A stretch of DNA of 64,000 nucleotides, taken from Rhodobacterales bacterium (GTDB taxonomy: Bacteria > Pseudomonadota > Alphaproteobacteria > Rhizobiales > Stappiaceae). This document shows positions 1 through 8,687 of the stretch, piece after piece. The translations under genes were made by a program, and so were the position numbers. The stretch covers positions 33,079 to 97,078 of the forward strand of contig VIRH01000027.1 in NCBI GenBank assembly GCA_008107755.1, read 5' to 3'. Every line of letters begins with the position of its first letter. The stretch's first letter is position 1. The notes beneath the pieces are model-generated. The model did not search any database and was not told the origin of the DNA. It was given only the letters and a program-made list of their open reading frames with translations.

Positions 1-132
1 ACAGCAGGGAGGGAAAGAGGAGGGAAGGAGGAGCTTGTTCAAGAACGGCTGCGTCGGCCGCAGCCAATCGCCAGGGCCCCGGCCCTGTCGCAAATGGACG
101 TCAAGCGGGTCGCCGAAGCCGGACGGATGCTG

Positions 133-462
133 TTATCGCGGTGTGTGCGAAAACTTCAACGGGACGGAGCGTTTCGAGACCGCCTTGTCCTGTCCTGCGT
201 TGGCGAAATAAACCGAGAGGCTGAGCACCACTGTGGTGACCGGCCAGAAAACGGCGGCTACAAGGACACCGGCAAGGCGCGCGTTGGAGCTGACGCCGCT
301 TTGGAGGAGTTCTGCCGCTGACCGAATGAGAAATACCAGCGTGACCGCGCCATAAAGCACGGCAGCCAGCACGCCCGATATCAACATGTTCAGTCCCACC
401 TTTTGTTCCCCGGTCGCTGACTTTGCCCCTTTAGCGACGGGTACCTGCGTTGACGTAGTCAT
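133..462 (-). CDS. small two-helix membrane protein, function unknown
   Basis: About 109 residues from the ATG at 462; an in-frame start further upstream at 504 would add 14 residues that look like non-coding sequence. After a short polar N-terminus there are two hydrophobic segments, roughly residues 25-45 and 60-85, so an inner-membrane protein with two helices is likely. The C-terminal tail is basic and polar. I recognise no family and there is no clear Shine-Dalgarno sequence before either start. It is transcribed in the same direction as the oxidoreductase operon at 663-5,022 but is separated from it by 200 bases. It could be a real orphan gene or a chance reading frame. Confidence 0.5.
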   Translation of the reverse strand: MTTSTQVPVAKGAKSATGEQKVGLNMLISGVLAAVLYGAVTLVFLIRSAAELLQSGVSSNARLAGVLVAAVFWPVTTVVLSLSVYFANAGQDKAVSKRSVPLKFSHTPR

Positions 463-662
463 GCTCAACCAAGGATATGGTGCAAATGTGGCGTGCACGA
501 CCACAGGTAGGTTGTGTGCGGATTGTATTCGCCGAAAACTCAGATTCAGATGGCAGAAATGACAATGAATTCGGGAGGGGCGGGACCCAAGGGAAGTTTC
601 AGCCGTGCGATCAGCCTCGGTAAAAATACCCGGAGTGGTTTTAATGGCGTTCCGGCGCGCTG

Positions 663-2336
663 TCAGTCTGATGCAGGCGCCGGGTACCAGAGTTTGGCCT
701 TGGCTGCATCTCGCTCGATGATCACATGGCCGTTGGCAAAGACTCGGTAGCTATGGCTCCAGTCTCCGTCCGGCCACTTGATCCGGACATTGGCCCGCTC
801 GGCGACGCCAAGTCCGAAATGCACGAAGCCAAGCTGGCCGGAGGCGTGGCCTGCGCCGACCTGAATGTCCTTCACGACCGTCCGGTTGCCGGTCTTGACG
901 CTGATCCTGGCGCCAACGGCGCGATCGTTCGCGCGGCCCGGCTGCCGGACCTCGACCGCAAGCCAGTTTCCGAGCTGTTTCGGCTTGTCGGCCGTTCCCC
1001 GTCCCGTGTTCCGGAACAGGCTGACGTTCGCCCCCCGATTCACCACCACAAGGTCCAGAAGGCCATCGGCATTGAAGTCCGCAAGCCCTGCGCCACGGCC
1101 TCTCCTGTCGAGGGCAACTCCCGCCGTGTCGCCAACTTCGGCAAATTTTCCTTCCCACTGGCCCAGCAACAGGTTGTCCGGGTCATAGGCGGCGAAATCC
1201 GGCATCGCCTCCACGTTCCCCTTGGCGATGAAGAGGTCCCATAAGCCGTCATTGTTGACGTCCTGGAATTCCGAATGCCATCCGGTGGAGGGTTTCAGGT
1301 CATCTCCCGCATAGGGCCGATGTGCTGTGACGCCGAGGTCGAAGGCAATGTCCTGGTAGATAGGCAGAGTCTCGTCGGCTTCGCTGTCCAGCTTCTGCAG
1401 CTTGGTGTCGCCCATGCTGGTGAGCGCGTATTCTGGAAAGCCGTCAACATCGAGATCGATCGAGGCGATGCCCATGCCCCAGATCTTCAGATGTTGCCAG
1501 CCGTCGGATTTGCGATAGGGGCGCGGTGCCCGTCCGGGCGGTACGGCCCAGAGTTGCTCTTCGCCGCCGCGATAGTATTGCCGGTCGTTGGATATCCGCA
1601 GAGCGGCCTCGCCGGATCTGTTCCAGTCCGTGAACAGCATGGACAGGGCGCAATACCCCGGCGAAAGCCGCGTTGGCTCCGGATAGGAGACCTTGCCGTC
1701 TTCGCCCGTCTGTGGCCGGAACAGGAAATTGTCATGGCAGGTCCCCCATGGAGAACCGGGTGCGGACCGGTCGACGTAATTGCCGAAAGCCAGCGTCGGA
1801 AACGCCATGTCGGGCTCGAAGGTCGCCGAAAAGGCGGTCGACCATTCGCGCCCGCCGTCAAAGCCGAGGGCACGGTTCGCAACCTCGAAACGGCATTCTC
1901 CCTTGCCTTCCAGCAGAAGGTTTTCGCCAAGCCGCAGGACTGCGAGATCGATGACGCCGTCATTGTTGAAATCAACCGGATAGGCTCCGAGAACGTTCTG
2001 CGCCTGTTTTTCGCTCATCCCGCTGTCGGTGAGCGCGAAGTTCAGCTGGCCGCCGGTGGGGCTTTCATTGCGATAGAGCTTCGCCGGGTTCTTGCCGCCG
2101 GCGGCGAAGATGTCAGGGCGTCGGTCACCGTCGCAGTCGAAAATCGCCGTGCCCCCGCCGACGAAAAACTCCCAGGCGCCATCATAGACATGATCGATTC
2201 CGGCTGCCTCGGCTTCCTCGACGAAGTTCGGAACCGGCGCGAGGGAGGCCGGCTTGCCGTTCGCAAATGCTGGGGCCGGCAGAAGTGCCGCGCAAACGGC
2301 AACTGCTGCCGATAGGGAAGGACCAAGAGACTTCAT
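663..2336 (-). CDS. secreted FG-GAP/VCBS repeat protein with UnbV/ASPIC C-terminal domain (CRTAC1-like)
   Basis: 557 residues. A Sec signal peptide (about residues 1-25, ending AFA) implies export. The body holds several FG-GAP-type calcium-binding loops: DCDGDRRPD, DFNNDGVID, DLDVDGFPE, DVNNDGLWD and DFNADGLLD. These are blades of a beta-propeller of the integrin alpha/CRTAC1 type. The last 90 residues match the ASPIC/UnbV domain (IKWPDGDWS near the end). The ATG overlaps the stop codon of the upstream di-haem oxidoreductase by four bases (ATGA), so the two are translationally coupled and probably act together in the periplasm. Substrate or partner is unknown; proteins of this type are generally thought to bind carbohydrate or protein. 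Confidence 0.85.
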   Translation of the reverse strand: MKSLGPSLSAAVAVCAALLPAPAFANGKPASLAPVPNFVEEAEAAGIDHVYDGAWEFFVGGGTAIFDCDGDRRPDIFAAGGKNPAKLYRNESPTGGQLNFALTDSGMSEKQAQNVLGAYPVDFNNDGVIDLAVLRLGENLLLEGKGECRFEVANRALGFDGGREWSTAFSATFEPDMAFPTLAFGNYVDRSAPGSPWGTCHDNFLFRPQTGEDGKVSYPEPTRLSPGYCALSMLFTDWNRSGEAALRISNDRQYYRGGEEQLWAVPPGRAPRPYRKSDGWQHLKIWGMGIASIDLDVDGFPEYALTSMGDTKLQKLDSEADETLPIYQDIAFDLGVTAHRPYAGDDLKPSTGWHSEFQDVNNDGLWDLFIAKGNVEAMPDFAAYDPDNLLLGQWEGKFAEVGDTAGVALDRRGRGAGLADFNADGLLDLVVVNRGANVSLFRNTGRGTADKPKQLGNWLAVEVRQPGRANDRAVGARISVKTGNRTVVKDIQVGAGHASGQLGFVHFGLGVAERANVRIKWPDGDWSHSYRVFANGHVIIERDAAKAKLWYPAPASD

Positions 2337-3760
2337 TCGGCAATCTCCAGGCTGCGCAGAAAGGCGATGACGGCCTGCTGATCATCCTCGGACAGCGCCG
2401 CATAAGCCTTGCGGCTGTCCGTGCCTTCACCGCCATGGGCAAGAATCGCCTCGTTGAGCGTCGTCAGATCGCCCCGGTGGCCATAGGGCGCGGTGCTTCC
2501 GATCCCCCAGAGTTCGGAGGTAAGAAAGACGTCGCGAGCGACGAACCGCTGCGCCAGCAACTCGTTGCCGAAGGTGTCGTTGGCGGCATCGGCGATCGTG
2601 TGACGTTTCAGGTCGCCGAACAGAGGAACCAGCACCCGGCCCTTGTCGTCCCGAGGCAGGGCCTTGACCCAGGCAAGCGTGCCGAGATCGAGCGCGAGCG
2701 TCCGGTCGACATCGCTCTGGCGCAGGGTGCCCGCCGTGTCGAACGGGCCGGGGTCATGAAAGACGAGGCTTTCCAGCGGTAGGGCCGGCCGGTGGCAGGC
2801 GGCACAGCCGATGCTGGAAAAAAGTCGTTCACCGTCCTCCGCAGCCTTCTGCCAGATGTCGGGCAATTCGGCCTTGCGCGTCGGAGCCGGCAAGGTTGCC
2901 TGAAAGGCGACCAGGGCGGAAATCTGGCCGGTGGACACCTCGTCGCCGTGATCGTCGGCATCGAAATCCGCCGTCCCGGTCCAGTCGGCTCCGAAGCGTT
3001 CCAGCGCCTGCATGCCGTGATGGTCGTTCATCGCATTGACGGTGAACTGGCGCAGGGACGCGAACACACCCTTCTGGCTGAAGGGACGGATCGTCAGATC
3101 GTCGTCGACGCCGTCGAGAGCCGACACATCCAGTGTCCCGTCCGGATAGGCGGTCAGGCTGCCGAACGACACGCCCTTCGTCTCCAGGTCGATGGTCTCC
3201 GGCTTTCCGCTGGCGCGCGCGCTGGCCAGCACGTCGCCGCGCTGGCGTCTGAGATCGGTTGTCATTTCCCGGCCGAGCAGTTCGATCAGCCCGGCGCCTT
3301 GAACCGCAACGGTGTTGCGTTCGTTGGAAAACTGCGGATCGGTGGTATCGAAATCCGCGCTCTCGAAGCCTTCCGATACGAACACATTGGCGGTAAAGGC
3401 GCCGGCGCCGCCGATGACCGGTTCGTTGTGGCAGGACGAGCAGCCGTTCGCGTCCATTCCGGCGAGGCGCTGAAAAACCTGGGAGGGGCGGCGCCGTGCC
3501 TTGGTCGGCACGATCGCGCGTGTGGCATCCGGGCGGCCTGCGCCGTCCAGCGTGGTGAACTTGGCCTTGAACAGCTCTTCCCCGATCGGCCGCAAGACCT
3601 CGATCGGGTCCTCGTCCGATGCGGCAAGCGCGTCGATATCCACGTCCTCCCGCAGGGCGTTTTCACTCCACGGAGGCAGGGTATCCGCAGCCCGGACCGG
3701 CAACGGTGCCAGAAGCGAGGCGGCAAGGATTAAGCCGGTCAGGGCCGCAAGGCGTCTCAT
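2333..3760 (-). CDS. di-haem oxidoreductase (DHOR/DUF1111 family, cytochrome c peroxidase-like)
   Basis: 475 residues with a Sec signal peptide (about 1-24, ending VRA). Two haem c attachment motifs are visible, CSSCH near residue 107 and CAACH near residue 321, followed by a C-terminal APYGHRGD-type segment usual in this family. These proteins are periplasmic c-type cytochromes called putative thiol oxidoreductases or peroxidases; the physiological substrate is not known. The gene overlaps the ROK regulator upstream (3757-3760, ATGA) and the FG-GAP protein downstream (2333-2336), so three proteins come from one message. Its coupling to a xylose-type regulator is unexpected. Confidence 0.88.
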   Translation of the reverse strand: MRRLAALTGLILAASLLAPLPVRAADTLPPWSENALREDVDIDALAASDEDPIEVLRPIGEELFKAKFTTLDGAGRPDATRAIVPTKARRRPSQVFQRLAGMDANGCSSCHNEPVIGGAGAFTANVFVSEGFESADFDTTDPQFSNERNTVAVQGAGLIELLGREMTTDLRRQRGDVLASARASGKPETIDLETKGVSFGSLTAYPDGTLDVSALDGVDDDLTIRPFSQKGVFASLRQFTVNAMNDHHGMQALERFGADWTGTADFDADDHGDEVSTGQISALVAFQATLPAPTRKAELPDIWQKAAEDGERLFSSIGCAACHRPALPLESLVFHDPGPFDTAGTLRQSDVDRTLALDLGTLAWVKALPRDDKGRVLVPLFGDLKRHTIADAANDTFGNELLAQRFVARDVFLTSELWGIGSTAPYGHRGDLTTLNEAILAHGGEGTDSRKAYAALSEDDQQAVIAFLRSLEIAE

Positions 3761-5022
3761 GCGGGCACCTCAGTGCTGTCGGGCCGCGCCAAACGGCCTG
3801 CGGGGCGGCTGGCATTTCCCAGAAAATCCATGTCCAGTCGCTCCATCGACTGGGCAATCAGACCGCTGCGGATGAAATCCTCGTTCCACGGCATCACATC
3901 GAGCGCGAAGTTATTGCGCAGGTCTTCCACGAGAGCCTCCTCAAGCCCTTCCCACATGCCTTTTTCCATGAAGGCAAAGGCGCGCATGGCAGCGCCGGTC
4001 AGGACGATGCGCCGCGGGTCTATCATCGCAATGACCCGGGCAAGGCCGTATCCGAGCACACGTCCGGCTTCATGGAACGCCTTGCGGGCATTGTCGTCGC
4101 CGGATCCGGCAAGCTCGATCAGCCGCGCCAGTCCGTTGACGCCGGCATCGATCGAGACCGGATCCGTCTGTTCCGGCAGGTGGGATGCGGCCCGCACCAG
4201 CGCATAGTCGGACAGATAGGCCTCCAGACAGCCCTTCTTGCCACAGCGGCACAGGGCGCCGCCCGGAATGTGGTTGGCGTGGCCGAATTCGGCCGCGGTG
4301 CCACTGGCCCCGGAAAAGAGCCGGTTGTCGAGGTAAAGGCCCATGCCGACACCGTAATCGAGCATGATCACCGCAAAGGTGCCGCTGTACCGGCTGGGGT
4401 CGGACCAGTGCAGTGCCTCGGTGATCATGTTGGTGTCGTTGGAGATGTAGCAGTCTGCATCGAAGGCTGCCTGAAGCGGTGCCACAATTGGTATCCTGCG
4501 CCCGCCGAAAGCCGGGCTCCAGGCGACCTGACCCGTTTCCGTCTCGACGACGCCCTGGGCCGCGACGCCGATTTCACGCACGCGGGACGCGCTGGTGCCT
4601 GCTTCCAGCAGGAACTGGTGGATCGCTTCGACAAGCGTTTCGGGAAAGCTGTCCGCATCGGCGCCGGCACTGCTGAAATGGATGCGCCTGTCGCAGGTCA
4701 CGTCGCCCGCGAAATTCACGAGAGCCAGATCGATATTGTTGACCGACAGGCGAATGCAGATCGTAAAGACCGCGTCGGGATTGAGGGTGAGCAGCGTGCG
4801 CGGCCGACCGCGCGCCTGGGGCGCTTTCTGCTCTTCGCTTTCCAGGCTCAGGATCAGGTCCTGATCCAGGAGATCGGAGGTGATCGCCGTCACGGTAGCG
4901 GGGCTGAGCCGCGTCACCTGACCCAGATCGATACGCGCCATGGGGCCACTCCGGCGCAGCGCCTGGAGCACTATACTTCGGTTTTGCCGCCGGATTTGAT
5001 CCCGGTCCGCCTTGCGTGCCAT
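3757..5022 (-). CDS. xylR: ROK-family transcriptional regulator, probable xylose repressor XylR
   Basis: 421 residues: an N-terminal winged helix-turn-helix (about 10-65, MARIDLGQVTRLSPATV) followed by a ROK sugar-kinase-like domain. The zinc-binding ROK signature CRCGKKGCLEAY is present near residue 260, preceded by the GAEFGH-like segment TAAEFGH. ROK repressors of this layout bind a sugar in the kinase-like fold and release DNA. It is divergent from xylF across a 267-base spacer, which supports control of the xylose operon and of itself. The same message continues into a di-haem oxidoreductase and an FG-GAP protein through four-base overlaps. The name rests on position and family; the sugar is inferred. 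Confidence 0.85.
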   Translation of the reverse strand: MARKADRDQIRRQNRSIVLQALRRSGPMARIDLGQVTRLSPATVTAITSDLLDQDLILSLESEEQKAPQARGRPRTLLTLNPDAVFTICIRLSVNNIDLALVNFAGDVTCDRRIHFSSAGADADSFPETLVEAIHQFLLEAGTSASRVREIGVAAQGVVETETGQVAWSPAFGGRRIPIVAPLQAAFDADCYISNDTNMITEALHWSDPSRYSGTFAVIMLDYGVGMGLYLDNRLFSGASGTAAEFGHANHIPGGALCRCGKKGCLEAYLSDYALVRAASHLPEQTDPVSIDAGVNGLARLIELAGSGDDNARKAFHEAGRVLGYGLARVIAMIDPRRIVLTGAAMRAFAFMEKGMWEGLEEALVEDLRNNFALDVMPWNEDFIRSGLIAQSMERLDMDFLGNASRPAGRLARPDSTEVPA

Positions 5023-5114
5023 CCTCGCTCAGCTCTTCCCAAGGTGTTTCCTCAATCCCGGGTTTTTCCCGGTTTCCTGCCCTCCTTTGGGGGTGTCTAG
5101 GCCCGCGGAGCAGA

Positions 5115-5126
5115 GTTTTGCAAAAC
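5115..5126. promoter_or_regulatory. perfect 12-base palindrome, candidate XylR operator
   Basis: GTTTTGCAAAAC is a perfect palindrome in the xylR-xylF intergenic space, immediately before a TTGACA hexamer at 5131-5136 that could be a -35 element for xylF. Its place between two divergent promoters fits a repressor site. No second copy was found in the spacer, so the assignment is inference from symmetry and position. Confidence 0.45.
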
Positions 5127-5289
5127 CATGTTGACAGGAGCCACGCTTTACTGCAACTTTTTTTCGGGCACTAAAAAAAATAACAATAGCACTGTCCTTT
5201 TCCCGGTATTCGGGGAGACGTTATTAAGTAGACGTATTTTTAGGTGCAGCTTTTTCGACGTGGCTGCGCCAACTGGAGGAAACATCGCG

Positions 5290-6321
5290 ATGCGTAAGAT
5301 CACCACTTTGCTGGCGGGCGCCCTGCTGTCCGCGACTGCCTTGACCGTTGCCCACGCGGAGGACGTTGTTGTGGGCGTGAGCTGGTCGAATTTTCAGGAA
5401 GAACGCTGGAAGACGGACGAAGCCGCGATCAAGGAAGCTCTTGATGCCGCCGGCGCCAGCTACATTTCGGCAGATGCGCAGAGCTCTTCTGCAAAGCAGC
5501 TTTCCGACGTTGAAGCCCTCATCGCACAGGGCGCAACCGCACTCATCATTCTTGCTCAGGATTCCCAGGCCATCGGCCCGGCTGTCCAGGCTGCTGCCGA
5601 CGAAGGCATTCCGGTTGTCGGCTATGACCGCCTGATCGATGATCCGCGCGCCTTCTACCTGACCTTCGACAACGTCGAGGTCGGCCGCATGCAGGCGAAA
5701 GCCGTTCTGGACGCTGCCCCCGAGGGCAACTACGTCATGATCAAGGGATCGCCGACCGATCCGAACGCCGACTTCCTGCGCGGCGGCCAGCAGGAAGTCC
5801 TGCAGCCCGCGATCGATGCCGGTGACATCACCATCGTCGGTGAAGCCTATACCGACGGCTGGCTTCCGGCCAATGCACAGCGCAACATGGAACAGATCCT
5901 GACGGCCAACGACAACAAGGTCGATGCGGTCGTCGCCTCCAACGACGGCACCGCCGGCGGTGTTGTTGCCGCCCTGACCGCCCAGGGCATGGACGGTATT
6001 CCGGTTTCCGGACAGGACGGCGATCATGCCGCGCTGAACCGCGTCGCCAAGGGCACGCAGACCGTATCCGTCTGGAAGGACGCACGTGAACTCGGCAAGG
6101 CGGCCGGTTCCATCGCGGTCGAACTGGCCAGCGGCAGCGACATGGGCGACATCGAAGGTGCACAGACCTGGACGTCTCCGTCCGGCACCGAGCTGACCGC
6201 CAAGTTCCTGGCTCCGCTACCGATCACGAAGGACAACCTGAACGCGGTTGTCGACGCGGGCTGGATCAGCAAGGAAGATCTGTGCCAGGGCGTCGAGAAC
6301 GGCCCGGCTCCGTGCAACTGA
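5290..6321 (+). CDS. xylF: D-xylose ABC transporter periplasmic binding protein
   Basis: 343 residues from the ATG at 5290, chosen because it follows GGAGGA (5275-5280) at good spacing and begins a clear signal peptide (MRKITTLLAGALL, cleavage after AHA). The mature protein has the type I periplasmic sugar-binding fold, with QSSSAKQLSDVEALIAQG and VVGYDRLI segments typical of XylF. It captures xylose in the periplasm and delivers it to XylH. First gene of xylF-xylH-xylG-xylB-xylA, divergent from the ROK regulator. A GC-rich hairpin follows the stop, as is common after highly expressed binding-protein genes. Confidence 0.93.
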   Translation: MRKITTLLAGALLSATALTVAHAEDVVVGVSWSNFQEERWKTDEAAIKEALDAAGASYISADAQSSSAKQLSDVEALIAQGATALIILAQDSQAIGPAVQAAADEGIPVVGYDRLIDDPRAFYLTFDNVEVGRMQAKAVLDAAPEGNYVMIKGSPTDPNADFLRGGQQEVLQPAIDAGDITIVGEAYTDGWLPANAQRNMEQILTANDNKVDAVVASNDGTAGGVVAALTAQGMDGIPVSGQDGDHAALNRVAKGTQTVSVWKDARELGKAAGSIAVELASGSDMGDIEGAQTWTSPSGTELTAKFLAPLPITKDNLNAVVDAGWISKEDLCQGVENGPAPCN

Positions 6322-6341
6322 TTTAACCAGGCATCAGTCAG

Positions 6342-6367
6342 GGCCCCGACCGGTTTCGGCCGGGGCC
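6342..6367 (+). terminator. GC-rich stem-loop after xylF (partial terminator or mRNA-stabilising hairpin)
   Basis: Inverted repeat GGCCCCG (6342-6348) / CGGGGCC (6361-6367) with an inner CCG/CGG pairing, 20 bases after the xylF stop and 85 bases before xylH. There is no run of T after it, so it is more likely to protect or process the xylF part of the message than to end transcription fully. Confidence 0.55.
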
Positions 6368-6451
6368 TCTCAACTGGGAACGCCCAAGCGGCTCCCCGGG
6401 ATGGACCACCCGATGCGAAAGCGAAATGGTCTCCAAGCAGGAGTAACCCCG

Positions 6452-7741
6452 ATGTCCGACACCGCACTGCCAGGGTCCAAAAACCCGGCAGCACGTAATT
6501 TCTTTTCCGCGTTACAGCTGGACACCCGTCTTCTTGGAATGATCGGAGCGTTCGTCGTTCTGTGTCTCGTGTTCAATGTGGTCACGGACGGCCGCTTCCT
6601 GACGCCGCGCAACATCTTCAATCTGACAATTCAGACCGTCTCCGTCGCGATCATGGCAACCGGCATGGTGTTCGTCATCGTGACGCGCCACATCGACCTG
6701 TCGGTCGGCTCGCTGCTGGCGACCGTGGCCGCCGTCATGGCCGTGGTGCAGACCGATATCCTGCCGGATTATCTCGGCCTCGGGCATCCCGCCATCTGGA
6801 TCCTTGCCATCCTCGCCGGCGTCATCGTCGGGATCGTGATCGGCGCCTTCCAGGGCTGGATGATCGGCTATCTCGGAATTCCGGCCTTCATCGTCACTCT
6901 GGGCGGTCTCCTGGTCTGGCGCAACGTCGCGTGGTTCATCACCGACGGACAGACCATCGGCCCGCTCGACGAGACATTCACCAAGATCGGCGGTATCGGC
7001 GGCACCATGGGGGAAACCGCCTCCTGGATCGTCGGCGTGCTCGCGGTCGTCGCGGCTATCGGGTTGCAGCTGGCCTCCCGTCGCCGGAAGGCTTCGCACG
7101 GGTTTCCGATCAAGCCGGTCTGGGCGGAAGCAACCATGATCGCGATCACGGGCATCGCCATTCTCGGTTTCGTGTGGATCGTGAACGCCTATGACATTCC
7201 GAAGGCCCGCCTGCGGCGTATCTTCGAGGCTGCCGGCGAAACGATGCCGGACGGCTTCACCACCGGCTACGGCATTCCCTATTCCGTGCTGCTGCTGATC
7301 GTGGTCGCCGTTATCATGACCGTCGTCGCCCGCCGCACCCGTCTCGGCCGATATATTTTCGCAACCGGCGGCAACCCCGACGCTGCGGAACTGTCGGGCA
7401 TCAACACCCGCCTGCTCACGGTCAAGGTCTTCGCGATCATGGGCGGTCTCTGCGGTCTTGCCGCGGCTGTCGCTGCTGCACGTCTCGGCTTTTCGACCAA
7501 CGACATCGGCACGCTCGACGAGCTGCGCGTGATTGCCGCGGCCGTTATCGGCGGAACCGCGCTCGCCGGCGGTGTCGGAACGATCTACGGCGCCATTCTC
7601 GGTGCCCTGATCATGCAGTCGCTGCAGTCCGGCATGGCCATGGTCGGTGTGGATGCACCGCTGCAGAACATCGTCGTCGGCACAGTGCTCGTCCTCGCCG
7701 TTCTGGTCGACATCCTCTATCGCAAGCGTACGGGAGAGTAA
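6452..7741 (+). CDS. xylH: D-xylose ABC transporter permease
   Basis: 429 residues from the ATG at 6452, which is preceded by AGGAG (6439-6443); a longer in-frame reading would run back into the end of xylF. The protein is highly hydrophobic with about ten membrane segments and the GMVFVIVTRHIDLSVGS motif characteristic of BPD_transp_2 sugar permeases. It is longer than the E. coli protein (about 393 residues) because of an extra loop and helix region around residues 190-270. It forms the membrane channel for xylose with XylG. Confidence 0.93.
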   Translation: MSDTALPGSKNPAARNFFSALQLDTRLLGMIGAFVVLCLVFNVVTDGRFLTPRNIFNLTIQTVSVAIMATGMVFVIVTRHIDLSVGSLLATVAAVMAVVQTDILPDYLGLGHPAIWILAILAGVIVGIVIGAFQGWMIGYLGIPAFIVTLGGLLVWRNVAWFITDGQTIGPLDETFTKIGGIGGTMGETASWIVGVLAVVAAIGLQLASRRRKASHGFPIKPVWAEATMIAITGIAILGFVWIVNAYDIPKARLRRIFEAAGETMPDGFTTGYGIPYSVLLLIVVAVIMTVVARRTRLGRYIFATGGNPDAAELSGINTRLLTVKVFAIMGGLCGLAAAVAAARLGFSTNDIGTLDELRVIAAAVIGGTALAGGVGTIYGAILGALIMQSLQSGMAMVGVDAPLQNIVVGTVLVLAVLVDILYRKRTGE

Positions 7742-7744
7742 GAC

Positions 7745-8533
7745 ATGACAACGCCTCTCGTTGAAATGAAGGACATGTGCATTTCGTTCGGCGGCGTGCA
7801 CGCCGTCGACCACGTGTCCGTCGATCTCCATCCGGGAGAAGTGGTCGGTCTTCTCGGCCATAACGGAGCCGGCAAGTCGACCCTGATCAAGATCCTGTCC
7901 GGCGCCTACAAGGCGGACAGCGGACAGATCCTGATCGAGGGCAAGGAAGTCCATATCCATTCGCCCCGCGATGCCCGGCACCACAACATCGAGACGATCT
8001 ACCAGACGCTTGCGCTGGCGGACAATCTCGATGCCGCGTCCAACCTGTTCCTTGGCCGCGAACTCACGTCATCCCTCGGCTTCGTCGACGACGATGCCAT
8101 GGAGGCGGAAACCCGCAAGATCATGGGTCGGCTCAACCCGAACTTCAAGAAGTTCCACGCGCCGGTGAAGGCCCTTTCGGGCGGTCAGCGCCAGTCGGTC
8201 GCCATTGCCCGTGCGGTCTACTTCAACGCGAAGATCCTGATCATGGACGAGCCGACCGCAGCGCTCGGCGTCCACGAGACGCAGATGGTGGCCGAGCTGA
8301 TCCAGGAGCTGAAGAAGCAGGGCCTTGGCATCTTCCTGATCAGCCATGACATCCATGACGTCTTCCAGCTTTGCGACCGGCTTGCGGTGATGAAAAACGG
8401 CCAGCTGGTCGGCACCGCCAAGACCTCCGACGTGACCGACGACGACGTGCTCGGCATGATCATCCTCGGCAAGTGCCCGCCGGGTGCGGTACCCGGCCCG
8501 GGCGCCATTGCGGAGGAAGCGGCAAGCGGTTAA
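7745..8533 (+). CDS. xylG: xylose ABC transporter ATP-binding protein (single ABC domain)
   Basis: 262 residues, starting three bases after the xylH stop. Walker [10 protein letters not shown] (about 38-46), signature [14 protein letters not shown] (about 145) and Walker [12 protein letters not shown] (about 165) are intact. E. coli XylG is a tandem of two ABC modules of about 510 residues; here there is a single module, a form common in alphaproteobacteria, so the transporter probably uses a homodimer. The C-terminal [10 protein letters not shown] tail looks unstructured. Confidence 0.92.
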   Translation: MTTPLVEMKDMCISFGGVHAVDHVSVDLHPGEVVGLLGHNGAGKSTLIKILSGAYKADSGQILIEGKEVHIHSPRDARHHNIETIYQTLALADNLDAASNLFLGRELTSSLGFVDDDAMEAETRKIMGRLNPNFKKFHAPVKALSGGQRQSVAIARAVYFNAKILIMDEPTAALGVHETQMVAELIQELKKQGLGIFLISHDIHDVFQLCDRLAVMKNGQLVGTAKTSDVTDDDVLGMIILGKCPPGAVPGPGAIAEEAASG

Positions 8534-8540
8534 ACCCGAA

Positions 8541-8571
8541 GGACCCCGTGGGCAGCCTGCCCGCGGGGTCC
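8541..8571 (+). terminator. strong stem-loop between xylG and xylB
   Basis: GACCCCGTGGGC (8542-8553) pairs with GCCCGCGGGGTC (8559-8570), a 12-base-pair stem with one G-T pair and a five-base loop, eight bases after the xylG stop. No T tract follows. It may separate the transport and catabolic halves of the operon by partial termination or by blocking RNA decay. Confidence 0.6.
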
Positions 8572-8687
8572 ATGGGCCTCCCCTGAAACGCCATGACGTA
8601 ACGGCGGCGAGGGGCAGCTCATCGATGTGCCGAAGCCGGCCGACGGCGCTCGGCTTTCTTTTTGAAGATTTTTGAGGAACGCACCTC

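Noticed and set aside
652..683. CCGGCGC / GCGCCGG inverted repeat around the FG-GAP gene stop
   Set aside because: The arms overlap the coding end and no T run follows on the minus strand; too weak to call a terminator.
6512..7984. 490-codon His/Asp-rich frame antisense to xylH
   Set aside because: Composition is the typical complement of a hydrophobic membrane gene; no motif or start signal.
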